Shown in pieces: positions 1 through 5,283 of a stretch of 7,947 nt of DNA (within the stretch, counting starts at the first letter, position 1; every line of letters begins with the position of its first letter). The notes below the pieces were generated by a model that saw only the letters and a list, made by a program, of their open reading frames with translations, did not search any database and was not told where the DNA came from. The stretch comes from Euryarchaeota archaeon UBA287 (GTDB lineage Archaea; Thermoplasmatota; UBA186; UBA287), in assembly GCA_002495235.1 (NCBI GenBank), contig DAEG01000088.1:1-7947 (forward strand). Direction: 5' to 3'. Position numbers and translations under genes: made by a program.

Positions 1-128
1 TCCACCTCGCGCACGGCTCCGGCAGGTCCCAGCTCCTCCACTATATCGGGCATCTCCTCCGCCGTAACCACGCGGGCGCTGCCGTCGCGAATTCGTTCGT
101 TGATCTCCGATAAAGACTTCTCTTGCAC
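1..128 (-). CDS. COG1900/DUF39 homocysteine biosynthesis protein, N-terminal fragment
   Basis: Only the first 42 codons are present; the gene runs off the left edge. The minus-strand reading begins at a GTG (126-128) and gives QEKSLSEINERI, then a VVTAEEMPDIVEELGP stretch, then AGAVREV. This pattern (S-x-x-E-I-N-E-R-I, V-V-T-A-E-E-M, V-x-E-L-G-P, A-x-R-E-V) is what I know from the start of COG1900 proteins of methanogens. That family is implicated in making homocysteine from aspartate semialdehyde and sulfide, and usually carries CBS or ferredoxin domains further on, which cannot be seen here. The start is chosen because family members begin a few residues before the S-x-x-E-I-N motif; no Shine-Dalgarno sequence is evident, and the frame stays open upstream without a better start. 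It is divergent from the gene at 266. Confidence 0.72.
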   Translation of the reverse strand, partial: MQEKSLSEINERIRDGSARVVTAEEMPDIVEELGPAGAVREV

Positions 129-265
129 GGCTTTTATGAAATAGGCGATCCGATAAAAACCTGTTGGGCTCTCTTTTCCGGCATTTTTCACGGGTCGCCC
201 CGCCCGGTGCTCTCTGGCAATAATGCTTCTCCAATAATGTTATCTGCCAGGCATTCAATGGGCAG
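129..265. promoter_or_regulatory. Divergent intergenic region
   Basis: This 137-bp gap separates the divergent COG1900 and radical SAM genes and must hold both promoters. An AT-rich AATAATGTTAT at 233-243 is centred about 28 nt before the ATG at 266, as expected for a weak TATA box driving a nearly leaderless plus-strand transcript. No clear TATA box is visible for the minus-strand gene, and there is no convincing ribosome-binding site for either gene. Confidence 0.35.
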
Positions 266-1771
266 ATGATGCCGACCTTTCCGGGCAAGAAGATCGTTCT
301 CACCAGCGACCAGACCATGATGAGCAGCTACCATGGAGGGGTGATGCTGGGCTTTGCCGCCATTATGCCTGAAAGATCTCTGCCAGATTTCGTCTTTCAT
401 AAGCTATTCTGCCCGCCGGTTCCCGTTGCAGAAGACGGCTCGGCTGCCCTCGCCCCCTGCGGCATGCGCAAGGTCGAAGCAGCTCTTCTTGAGGCGGGCT
501 TTTCCCGGGATGAGGTCATGGTGGCCCATCCCCTCCACCTGGACCGGGCCATAGGACCGGATACAAGAGTGGTGGGAATAACCCATGACGACCCCCTGGG
601 AAAGATAGCCGTCCGGGAGATCGAGGATATCATCGGCCAGGGAGCCCCCTTCAACCGATCCAAGTTCCTGGAGCTGCTCAATCATCCCCTGATCCGGAAA
701 TACAGGCCGAAGGTGGTACTGGGGGGAAATGGCGCCTGGGAGGCCATGGGGGAGAAGGTAAGCGTGGACCACATCTACCTCGGCGAGGGCGAGAGCGACT
801 TTCCGGATGTATGCAGGAAAATTATAGCCGGAGAGAGCATGCCTGCAGTGATCCGGGGCCGGGCTGTGCCGGGCGAAGCCATCCCCTCCTGCCGGGGAGC
901 AACCATCGGCGGCATTGTGGAGATAGGAAGGGGCTGCTGGAGGGGCTGCGCCTTCTGCTCTCCCACCAACCGGATCATGCGCCACCGGCCGATTGACAGT
1001 ATCTTAAAGGATGTAGAGGCAAACCTGGAGGCGGGCCAGAAGGATATCATCCTCCATAGCGAGGACTTCTTCTCCTACGGATACAGGGGCAGCGGCCCCG
1101 ATCAGAGGATGATCCTGGACCTGGTCGAAGCGGTGAAGAAGCAGAAGCCGAAGACCATTGACGTATCTCACCTCAGCCTGGCCTCGGTTTACCAGAACCA
1201 GGAGCTACTGCGCCAGGTATCGGAGATAGTAGGAGTGGGCTCGGATCAGAATCATATGTCGGCCTGGATAGGCATAGAGAGCGGAAGCTGCCGTATTCTG
1301 AAGATGCATATGCCCAACAAAGCCCGTCCGGCAGAGATCGAGGACTGGTCGCACATAGTCCAGGAATGCTATTCTCTGTTTGCCGAGCAGTCCTGGCTTC
1401 CCGTGGCCAGCCTGGTCCTGGGCCTGCCCGGTGAGAGAGCAGAGGATGTGGTCAAGACCACAGAGCTGGTGGAGTCGCTCATGGACTACACCGGCCTCAT
1501 GCTTCCCCTCTTCTTCACCACAATCGCTGACACCAAGCTCGGCGGCAGCAAGGGATTTTCCAGAGAGGATGCCCTGCCGGAGCACTGGCAACTGGTGGGG
1601 CTGTGCCTGGAGTACAACCTGCGACACCTCAAAAGTCTGCACCGCTTCTATCAGGAGAGGATGACCGCCGGGCCGGGCGTCCACCTGGCCCTGAGGGGCA
1701 TAAACCTTCTGGCGGACATGGTGCTGAGCAAATACATGAAGAGGATGAAAAGAGGAGAGCCGCCCAATTAG
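266..1771 (+). CDS. Cobalamin-binding-type radical SAM protein
   Basis: This 501-residue protein has the layout of a B12-dependent radical SAM enzyme. The N-terminal part (about 8-200) is a Rossmann-like B12-binding-type domain: an IVLTSDQTMMS strand (10-20), a VVGITHDDPLG segment (102-112), a VVLGGNGAW strand-turn (150-158) and YLGEGESDF (171-179). The radical SAM barrel follows with the cluster motif C224-x3-C228-x2-C231 (GCWRGCAFC), which would bind a 4Fe-4S cluster and SAM. The usual DxHxxG cobalamin motif is not obvious, so base-off His ligation of B12 may be absent. The family contains methyltransferases and other C-C or C-S bond-forming enzymes. One lead is the family that C-methylates glutamine in methyl-coenzyme M reductase, which I remember as having a similar N-terminus; the mcr genes are not nearby, so this is speculative. 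ATGs lie at 266 and 269; the conserved IVLTSDQT begins a few residues later, supporting this start. Confidence 0.85.
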   Translation: MMPTFPGKKIVLTSDQTMMSSYHGGVMLGFAAIMPERSLPDFVFHKLFCPPVPVAEDGSAALAPCGMRKVEAALLEAGFSRDEVMVAHPLHLDRAIGPDTRVVGITHDDPLGKIAVREIEDIIGQGAPFNRSKFLELLNHPLIRKYRPKVVLGGNGAWEAMGEKVSVDHIYLGEGESDFPDVCRKIIAGESMPAVIRGRAVPGEAIPSCRGATIGGIVEIGRGCWRGCAFCSPTNRIMRHRPIDSILKDVEANLEAGQKDIILHSEDFFSYGYRGSGPDQRMILDLVEAVKKQKPKTIDVSHLSLASVYQNQELLRQVSEIVGVGSDQNHMSAWIGIESGSCRILKMHMPNKARPAEIEDWSHIVQECYSLFAEQSWLPVASLVLGLPGERAEDVVKTTELVESLMDYTGLMLPLFFTTIADTKLGGSKGFSREDALPEHWQLVGLCLEYNLRHLKSLHRFYQERMTAGPGVHLALRGINLLADMVLSKYMKRMKRGEPPN

Positions 1772-1823
1772 ATTGTGGAGCAACTCGAATTAGGGGATAG
1801 AATCTGAGAACACAAAACGAAAT
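1772..1823. other. Short convergent intergenic gap
   Basis: These 52 bp separate the ends of two convergent genes. No strong hairpin or long T-run is visible on either strand, so I cannot assign a terminator. Confidence 0.4.
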
Positions 1824-2126
1824 TCAGTAATTCTCCAAAACAGATCTCACCACGCTCTTGTGATCCCCCTTAAGGGAATAGACATTGTGGTCCCCGGAGA
1901 CATCGATGCTCAGAATGCCAAGACGGGTGTTCATCAGTCCCACCATGGCCGAGACTCCGCGGTAGCTTACATCAAAGCCCTCCTTGGCGAGATAAGTGAA
2001 GACATCCTCGGTAGTATAGGCTCCATCGCTCAAAAACAGCTTCAAGACCGCCTTTCTTATGCCTATTCCATCTCGCTTAAGATAGTTTCTGAGCCTCTCC
2101 TGGATCCTTCCCTCTGCGTTCTCCAT
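1824..2126 (-). CDS. DUF2551 family small archaeal protein
   Basis: This 100-residue protein matches my memory of DUF2551, an archaeal family of unknown function found in methanogens. Recognisable pieces are the N-terminal RLRNYLKRDGIGIRKAVLKL segment, the TTEDVFTYL helix, the VSYRGVSAMVGLMNTRLGIL core (about 53-72) and a C-terminal VYSLK strand. The helix-helix-helix-strand pattern suggests a winged-helix fold, so a DNA-binding role is possible but unproven. The ATG is preceded by GGCGGTGAT at 2135-2143 with 8 nt spacing, a near-perfect Shine-Dalgarno match. It starts 38 bp after the stop of the COG2108 radical SAM gene on the same strand, so co-transcription is likely. A TATA-like TTTATAAT (minus strand, 2164-2171) could also give it its own promoter. 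Confidence 0.8.
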   Translation of the reverse strand: MENAEGRIQERLRNYLKRDGIGIRKAVLKLFLSDGAYTTEDVFTYLAKEGFDVSYRGVSAMVGLMNTRLGILSIDVSGDHNVYSLKGDHKSVVRSVLENY

Positions 2127-2134
2127 CCGGCAAA

Positions 2135-2143
2135 ATCACCGCC
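2135..2143 (-). promoter_or_regulatory. Shine-Dalgarno site of the DUF2551 gene
   Basis: The minus strand reads GGCGGTGAT, eight of nine bases of the archaeal consensus GGAGGTGAT, 8 nt before the ATG at 2126. It fixes the start codon of that gene. Confidence 0.65.
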
Positions 2144-2164
2144 CTCAACCAATGAATTTAAGGA

Positions 2165-3235
2165 TTATAAATGTATTCTCTCCACCACAATCCCGTCCGG
2201 GAGGGGATATCTCTCCACCAGGCATAGATCGCAATCGATTTCCTTCAGTTCTTTAGCTATATCCTCCAGGATGGCCGCCGCGATATCGATCCCTCCCTTC
2301 CTCAGACAATACATCTGCTCCGGGACGCCCAGATCCTCCAGAATGGGCAAGACCAAAGCCGCGTCTCCATCTATGGTGCCGTGGATTATGGTGCCCTCCT
2401 GGCTGATACAATCAAAGGGGCGGGCATTGCGCCTGGCCCGGCGCAGCAGCCTCTCTCGAAGCTGCACCGCATCTTTAAACCGGGATGGGCAGTAGTGAGC
2501 CCGGATATCCTCTTTCAGGAAGTGCCGCCGGGCAGTCTCCTCGCTTCCCAGAACAGCGCAGCCCAGCTCCACAGGCATGAAGCCCTCTGCTGCCAGGGCA
2601 GCATAATTGGTCTCGGAGAACTCCAGCTCGTTCAGGTTTAGAAAGTCTATGCCTAGGCTTACGGCGTCACTTATCCTCCTCTCATCGCCCGGTATCGCCG
2701 GCAGTTCTACACCGGTGGACATGCCCGTAGCCTTTGAGAACTCCACGCTTTTGCTGTACCCCCCAGCGCTCCCGATTATGTGGAATCTTATCTCATCAAG
2801 GCCAGCGGAGTGCAGCTCTTCAGCCTCCCTCTTGCCTATGGCCACGGTCGTGTAGAGGTGTATGTGGTGGCTCTCTCCGAATTCCTTCTTCAGCAGACGC
2901 ATCAGGTGCGTTGTTCGTTCCATGAACATCAGGGGCTCTCCACCCGTTATGCCGGTGCCCAAAGCTCGCATGCGCTCTGCTTCCTCGATTATCTCATCGT
3001 CCCTGCTGACCGGTCTCTCGTTGGCGTAGATGACATCTCTGCCCTTCTTCTTCTCTGAGAGCGGGCAGTAAAAGCATCTCCTGTTGCACTCGCCGCTGAC
3101 GAACAGCACGAGCTTGGCTCCTCTCTCGCACAGTCTGCATCCCTGAGCAGTTCTTACCATTCTCATAGGAATGGGATTGCGCGGAATAAAGCTTTCCGGT
3201 GGCAAAACGAGGGTCTGTTTCAACGCGCAGATCAT
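2165..3235 (-). CDS. COG2108-type archaeal radical SAM protein
   Basis: The 356-residue product has the radical SAM cluster motif C50-x3-C54-x2-C57 (ECNRRCFYCPLS) followed by the GGEP motif (ITGGEP, 96-101). An extra GC33RLC36ERGAK just before the cluster site, the YANERPV segment (70-76) and the C-terminal HYCPSRFKDAVQLRERLLRRA region are what I associate with COG2108, a group annotated as related to pyruvate formate-lyase activating enzyme and without an established substrate. The extra cysteines (33, 36 and a pair near the C-terminus) could serve a second cluster or a metal site. The ATG at 3235 lies about 14 nt after the start site predicted from a TATA box at 3271-3278. In-frame ATGs at residues 24 and 26 are alternative starts closer to the conserved block. 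It is probably the first gene of a unit with DUF2551. Confidence 0.85.
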   Translation of the reverse strand: MICALKQTLVLPPESFIPRNPIPMRMVRTAQGCRLCERGAKLVLFVSGECNRRCFYCPLSEKKKGRDVIYANERPVSRDDEIIEEAERMRALGTGITGGEPLMFMERTTHLMRLLKKEFGESHHIHLYTTVAIGKREAEELHSAGLDEIRFHIIGSAGGYSKSVEFSKATGMSTGVELPAIPGDERRISDAVSLGIDFLNLNELEFSETNYAALAAEGFMPVELGCAVLGSEETARRHFLKEDIRAHYCPSRFKDAVQLRERLLRRARRNARPFDCISQEGTIIHGTIDGDAALVLPILEDLGVPEQMYCLRKGGIDIAAAILEDIAKELKEIDCDLCLVERYPLPDGIVVERIHL

Positions 3236-3270
3236 GGACAGCTATCCCACGCTCTGCACTAGAACCGCGG

Positions 3271-3278
3271 ATTTATAG
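3271..3278 (-). promoter_or_regulatory. TATA box of the COG2108 radical SAM gene
   Basis: The minus strand reads CTATAAAT, centred about 40 nt before the ATG at 3235. Transcription would start near 3249 and leave a leader of roughly 14 nt. One arm of a perfect 11-bp inverted repeat (3276-3310) overlaps its upstream edge, placing a possible operator at the BRE/TATA position. Confidence 0.5.
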
Positions 3279-3310
3279 CAGAAAACCATCTTTCATCCCG
3301 TTTTCTGCTA
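3276..3310. repeat. Perfect 11-bp inverted repeat next to a TATA box
   Basis: The arms TAGCAGAAAAC and GTTTTCTGCTA flank a 13-nt spacer. The left arm touches the TATA box of the COG2108 gene, so the repeat may be a repressor operator. As RNA it would form a stable hairpin. Confidence 0.65.
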
Positions 3311-3530
3311 GCAGGCGGGAATCGTTCAAACCAGATTTCGCGCAGCTCTACATGCAGATCTTGGCAAAGCCTTACAAGCAGATCTCGCGTAGCGAGATCA
3401 TGATCTGCAAGTACGCCGATTCGCCTTTGGCAAATCATGATTTCAAGCTTCGCTTGAAATCGGTGTGTTTGCAAATCTGTTTATTCCGTTCAATCTGTCA
3501 GGTTATCGACTATGATCATCCTGAGTGGTC

Positions 3531-3980
3531 TCAAGGCTTTTTGAGAATGGTCTCCTTTGTTCTGTATTCTATGTCCCTCTTTCTCAGGACCATGAGCATC
3601 AGGGCTTCATCATGGAGGTGTTCTCCATACCTTGCCTTGAGCTCCCTGAACGCTGCAGAAGATTCGTATGGGTCGCTGACAAGAGAGAGCATCTCCAGAA
3701 CGGTCCTCGAGCCCTTCAGTGAGTCCTCTATCGTCTTAGGATCAAAATCCCTCATGCTGACACTTTTCGGGTCTATGGCCAGCCTTATCCTGCCGTCTAT
3801 CTCCTCTATCAGCCCGTTAAGAAATGCAAGCCTTATCAGGTCTTCTACGACTCTCGGCGGGATCCAACCCATGTTTATTGATATGTAGTTGATGAAGCTC
3901 TTCTTATCCAGTTCGCTGACGCCGTAGCTTATGAACGGGCTTGCGACAGCGGCCCTCAGGGTTTTATCCTCCTGTGACAA
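3531..3980 (-). CDS. DUF2240 family archaeal protein
   Basis: This 149-residue protein resembles DUF2240, an archaeal family of unknown function. The typical features are the N-terminal LRAAVASPF, a serine/lysine-rich linker, the NMGWIPPRVVEDLIRLAFLNGLIEE helix pair (about 36-60) and the short IRLAIDPKSV strand. The C-terminal half (about 80-149) is predicted helical. The N-terminal half looks like a winged helix, as in some replication or transcription factors, but no function is established. The start is TTG at 3978-3980, backed by a perfect GGAGGTGAT at 3986-3994 with 6 nt spacing. That site lies inside the upstream ThiS-like gene, and the two coding regions overlap by 17 bp, so translation is probably coupled. 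Confidence 0.8.
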   Translation of the reverse strand: MSQEDKTLRAAVASPFISYGVSELDKKSFINYISINMGWIPPRVVEDLIRLAFLNGLIEEIDGRIRLAIDPKSVSMRDFDPKTIEDSLKGSRTVLEMLSLVSDPYESSAAFRELKARYGEHLHDEALMLMVLRKRDIEYRTKETILKKP

Positions 3981-4164
3981 CGCGCATCACCTCCAGAACA
4001 TCCCCCTCTCGCACGGCCTCATCAAGCGGAATGAGTGACCCATTCTTCAGCACAAGATGCTCGTTCTCTTCAAGCCCAAGCGCCTCCAGGATCTCTGTCA
4101 CGGCGGCACCCTCATCCACGCAGAGTGTGCGCTCTGTACGGTTGATGAAAACCTTTATCAGCAC
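3964..4164 (-). CDS. ThiS/MoaD-like ubiquitin-fold sulfur carrier or protein modifier
   Basis: The product is a 66-residue beta-grasp protein ending in VVTGG. The C-terminal Gly-Gly is the site that ThiS, MoaD and archaeal SAMP proteins use for adenylation by an E1-like enzyme, then thiocarboxylation or conjugation to lysine. Family features are the first strand IKVFINRTER, the AVTEILEALGL helix (21-31), a HLVLKNGSLIP strand-turn (36-46) and the DEAVREGDVLEVMRVV segment (49-64). The start is GTG at 4162-4164; a longer reading upstream would run through the TATA box and tRNA and is not credible. The TATA box at 4186-4193 is centred about 26 nt upstream, so the transcript is probably leaderless. 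Whether it serves thiamine, molybdopterin, tRNA thiolation or protein tagging cannot be told from sequence; no partner E1 is in the window. Confidence 0.82.
   Translation of the reverse strand: MLIKVFINRTERTLCVDEGAAVTEILEALGLEENEHLVLKNGSLIPLDEAVREGDVLEVMRVVTGG
3986..3994 (-). promoter_or_regulatory. Consensus Shine-Dalgarno for DUF2240, inside the ThiS-like gene
   Basis: The minus strand reads GGAGGTGAT, fully complementary to the usual archaeal 16S rRNA 3' end. It sits 6 nt before the TTG start at 3980 and overlaps codons for L-E-V-M near the C-terminus of the ThiS-like protein. Confidence 0.75.
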
Positions 4165-4185
4165 GCAATAAGATAGCGATGTGCG

Positions 4186-4193
4186 TATATAAA
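4186..4193 (-). promoter_or_regulatory. TATA box of the ThiS-like/DUF2240 unit
   Basis: The minus strand reads TTTATATA. Its centre is about 26 nt from the GTG at 4164, the usual archaeal TATA-to-start spacing, predicting a leaderless mRNA. The box lies 2-9 nt before the first base of the divergent tRNA gene, too close to act as that gene's own TATA box. Confidence 0.6.
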
Positions 4194-4194
4194 C

Positions 4195-4325
4195 GCTGGG
4201 GTAGCTTAGCGGACTAAAGCGCCGGCCTCGAGAGCCGGTGGGCGCAAGCCCTCGAGGGTTCAAAATAGCCCTTTCTTGGAAAGAAAGCGCTATGCGTAAA
4301 GGCCATGAGGATCCCTCCCCCAGCG
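4195..4325 (+). tRNA. tRNA-Ser(CGA) with T-loop intron
   Basis: The exons (4195-4264 and 4312-4325, 84 nt after splicing) give a complete class II tRNA. The acceptor stem is GCTGGGG/CCCCAGC (4195-4201/4318-4324). The D stem is GCTT/AAGC with GG in the loop. The anticodon stem is CCGGC/GCCGG with loop CTCGAGA, anticodon CGA at 4229-4231. The long variable arm is GGGC-GCAA-GCCC. The T stem is GAGGG/CCCTC. The discriminator base is G4325, as expected for serine; CCA is not encoded. The long variable arm and G73 support Ser over other isoacceptors, and it would read UCG codons. Without removing 47 nt from the T-loop the right half cannot fold; with it removed, the loop is a canonical TTCAAAT. The plus-strand promoter is uncertain: a weak TTTATC at 4154-4159 is the best candidate. 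Confidence 0.92.
4265..4311 (+). other. 47-nt archaeal tRNA intron at position 59/60
   Basis: The boundaries follow from a bulge-helix-bulge motif. The outer helix is the T stem (4254-4258/4313-4317). The central 4-bp helix is TTCA (4259-4262) with TGAG (4306-4309), including one U-G pair. The 3-nt bulges are AAA (4263-4265) and GAT (4310-4312). The inner helix is T-G-C-C with G-G-C-A across 4266-4270/4301-4305, with one A-C mismatch. Cutting after the second base of each bulge, the known archaeal endonuclease rule, removes exactly 4265-4311 and leaves a 7-nt T-loop. Inside the intron, CTTTCTT (4271-4277) and AAGAAAG (4281-4287) form a 7-bp hairpin. Confidence 0.87.
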
Positions 4326-4330
4326 CTGGA

Positions 4331-4345
4331 TTTTTGAAACTTTTG
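4331..4345 (+). terminator. T-rich terminator of the tRNA gene
   Basis: T-runs TTTTT (4331-4335) and TTTT (4341-4344) begin 6 nt after the tRNA 3' end, as is usual for archaeal transcription stops. Confidence 0.55.
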
Positions 4346-4454
4346 ATTGGTGCGGCGCACAGGGGTAAGCGTCGTGAAAAAAAGAATGCGCTGTTGATCA
4401 GGTCTTGCGGCTCCCGATCGGTGCCTTCCGTCGGCTTTACGCCATTTCGAATGC

Positions 4455-4464
4455 TTAAATATAA
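4455..4464 (+). promoter_or_regulatory. TATA box of the SpoIIM-like gene
   Basis: TTAAATATAA is preceded by CGAATGC, a possible BRE. Its centre lies about 26 nt before the ATG at 4485, which predicts a leaderless transcript and favours that ATG over the upstream in-frame TTG at 4476. Confidence 0.7.
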
Positions 4465-4484
4465 GCAATGCGGTATTGCGGTTG

Positions 4485-5135
4485 ATGAACCAGATCAGGA
4501 AGATGATCGACGGTACGGTGGATGATAGCATCTACAGGCGCATTGGCTGGATGTACGTTTCATACGTCCTGATCCTGGTGCCGGTGACGGTGTTGAGCTG
4601 CTTTTTGCTGCCTGAGGGGATCCTGAGGGGCAGAAATCCTGCCGTGAGTGCGCTGGATTTGTCTCCAAATCTGTGGGCTTCAGCGCTCCAGATATTCGGA
4701 TACAACCTGATACCGACCTCGCTCATAATCTGCGGAAACCTCATAGCACAGAAGTCAAGGATATCAAAGGAGAGGTTCGTTCCTGTGGGATACACGGCGT
4801 TCTGGGTCATCACCTTCATGTGGGGTCTGTACCTCGGCACGTGGTCCTTTGAGGTGGTGACCGAGGCTCCGCCTCTGTACCTCAGGCTTGTGCGGGGCTT
4901 TGATGTCCTTCATTATGCGGGATTCTATGAGCTCTCCGCTTACCTTCTTGCGGCCGTGGTCTCGTTCAGGTTCACGCTGTGGTACTCGGATGGTAAGGAG
5001 TTGGTCTCCAGTAAGAAGTGGGCGGATGTCAGTCTGTCAGGAGCTGAAAAAATCGCCTTTGCCCTCGTGTTCGTCCTCCTGTTCGCAGGGGCGTTCATCG
5101 AGTCCTACGGGATAATCAATCTGGCTGGTGGCTGA
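4485..5135 (+). CDS. Five-TM membrane protein, SpoIIM/DUF95-like
   Basis: From the ATG at 4485 the protein has 216 residues with hydrophobic segments at about 22-43, 68-88, 101-120, 146-167 and 188-210. The short basic N-terminus and a charged loop (about 89-98) suggest a multi-pass cytoplasmic-membrane protein. The GYNLIPTSLIICGNL segment (72-86), the internal G-L-Y-L-G (114-118) and HYAGFYELSAYLLAA (143-157) resemble the N-L...G-x-x-x-G...H-G-x-x-E-L-x-A pattern of the SpoIIM/DUF95 family. That family is widespread in archaea and has no settled function there. The similarity is by eye and moderate. The TATA position sets the start; no Shine-Dalgarno sequence is needed for a leaderless mRNA. 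It stands alone between the tRNA and the ribokinase. Confidence 0.72.
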   Translation: MNQIRKMIDGTVDDSIYRRIGWMYVSYVLILVPVTVLSCFLLPEGILRGRNPAVSALDLSPNLWASALQIFGYNLIPTSLIICGNLIAQKSRISKERFVPVGYTAFWVITFMWGLYLGTWSFEVVTEAPPLYLRLVRGFDVLHYAGFYELSAYLLAAVVSFRFTLWYSDGKELVSSKKWADVSLSGAEKIAFALVFVLLFAGAFIESYGIINLAGG

Positions 5136-5283
5136 GACGTGCGTTGTTCGCTCCTGCGGGCCAACAAGTCCGATGACGCCGTTTTGTCGCGCGGGACATG
5201 GTTGGATCATACCAGAGCGCGGTCTGATGGTAAATGCTGATCCAGCAAAGGATTAATCTCGTGGAACAGAATATACTCCCGTG
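5136..5283. other. Intergenic region before the ribokinase gene
   Basis: This 148-bp gap holds an ATTAAT (5252-5257) about 28 nt before the ribokinase start, a possible weak TATA box preceded by a purine-rich AAAGG that could act as BRE. No hairpin terminator for the upstream membrane gene was recognised. Confidence 0.35.

Larger units (their letters stand above)
3236..3530. repeat. Structured intergenic element with three hairpins
   Basis: This 295-bp gap between two minus-strand genes is unusually rich in inverted repeats. TAGCAGAAAAC (3276-3286) pairs with GTTTTCTGCTA (3300-3310), 11 bp with a 13-nt loop. GATCTCGC (3381-3388) pairs with GCGAGATC (3392-3399), 8 bp with a 3-nt loop. GATTTCAAGC (3439-3448) pairs with GCTTGAAATC (3452-3461), 10 bp with a 3-nt loop. 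There are also two 12-bp perfect palindromes sharing the core ATCATGAT (3395-3406 and 3432-3443), 37 bp apart, a repeated TTGGCAAA (3361, 3427), and GCAGATC at 3354 and 3378 with its inverse at 3402, each 24 nt apart. It could be a degenerate mobile or palindromic repeat element, an untranslated structured RNA, or regulatory DNA; the sequence alone does not decide. Confidence 0.6.

Noticed and set aside
404..985. A 193-codon minus-strand frame opposite the first radical SAM gene
   Set aside because: It overlaps the conserved CxxxCxxC gene in antisense and shows no recognisable motif; a long antisense frame is common in GC-rich DNA.
3259..3474. A 71-codon minus-strand frame in the hairpin-rich gap
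   Set aside because: It needs a TTG start without Shine-Dalgarno or TATA support, and most of its length is accounted for by inverted repeats. I recognise no family. I treat it as non-coding but cannot exclude a decayed gene.
3236..3530. CRISPR array
   Set aside because: The repeated motifs are short (7-12 nt), few, and partly inverted, with no regular repeat-spacer structure.
3199..3888. A 229-codon plus-strand frame
   Set aside because: It runs antisense through the start of the COG2108 gene, the repeat region and most of DUF2240, and its translation is serine-rich without domain character. It is a shadow of the opposite strand.
4165..4263. Longer start for the ThiS-like protein, extending into the tRNA
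   Set aside because: The extension would encode the TATA box and the tRNA 5' half in antisense and adds a non-homologous arginine-rich tail. The GTG at 4164 fits the family N-terminus and TATA spacing.
4195..4264. Truncated tRNA pseudogene
   Set aside because: The first 70 nt look like a broken tRNA, but the missing T-stem and acceptor strands occur 47 nt downstream with perfect pairing and a BHB splice motif.
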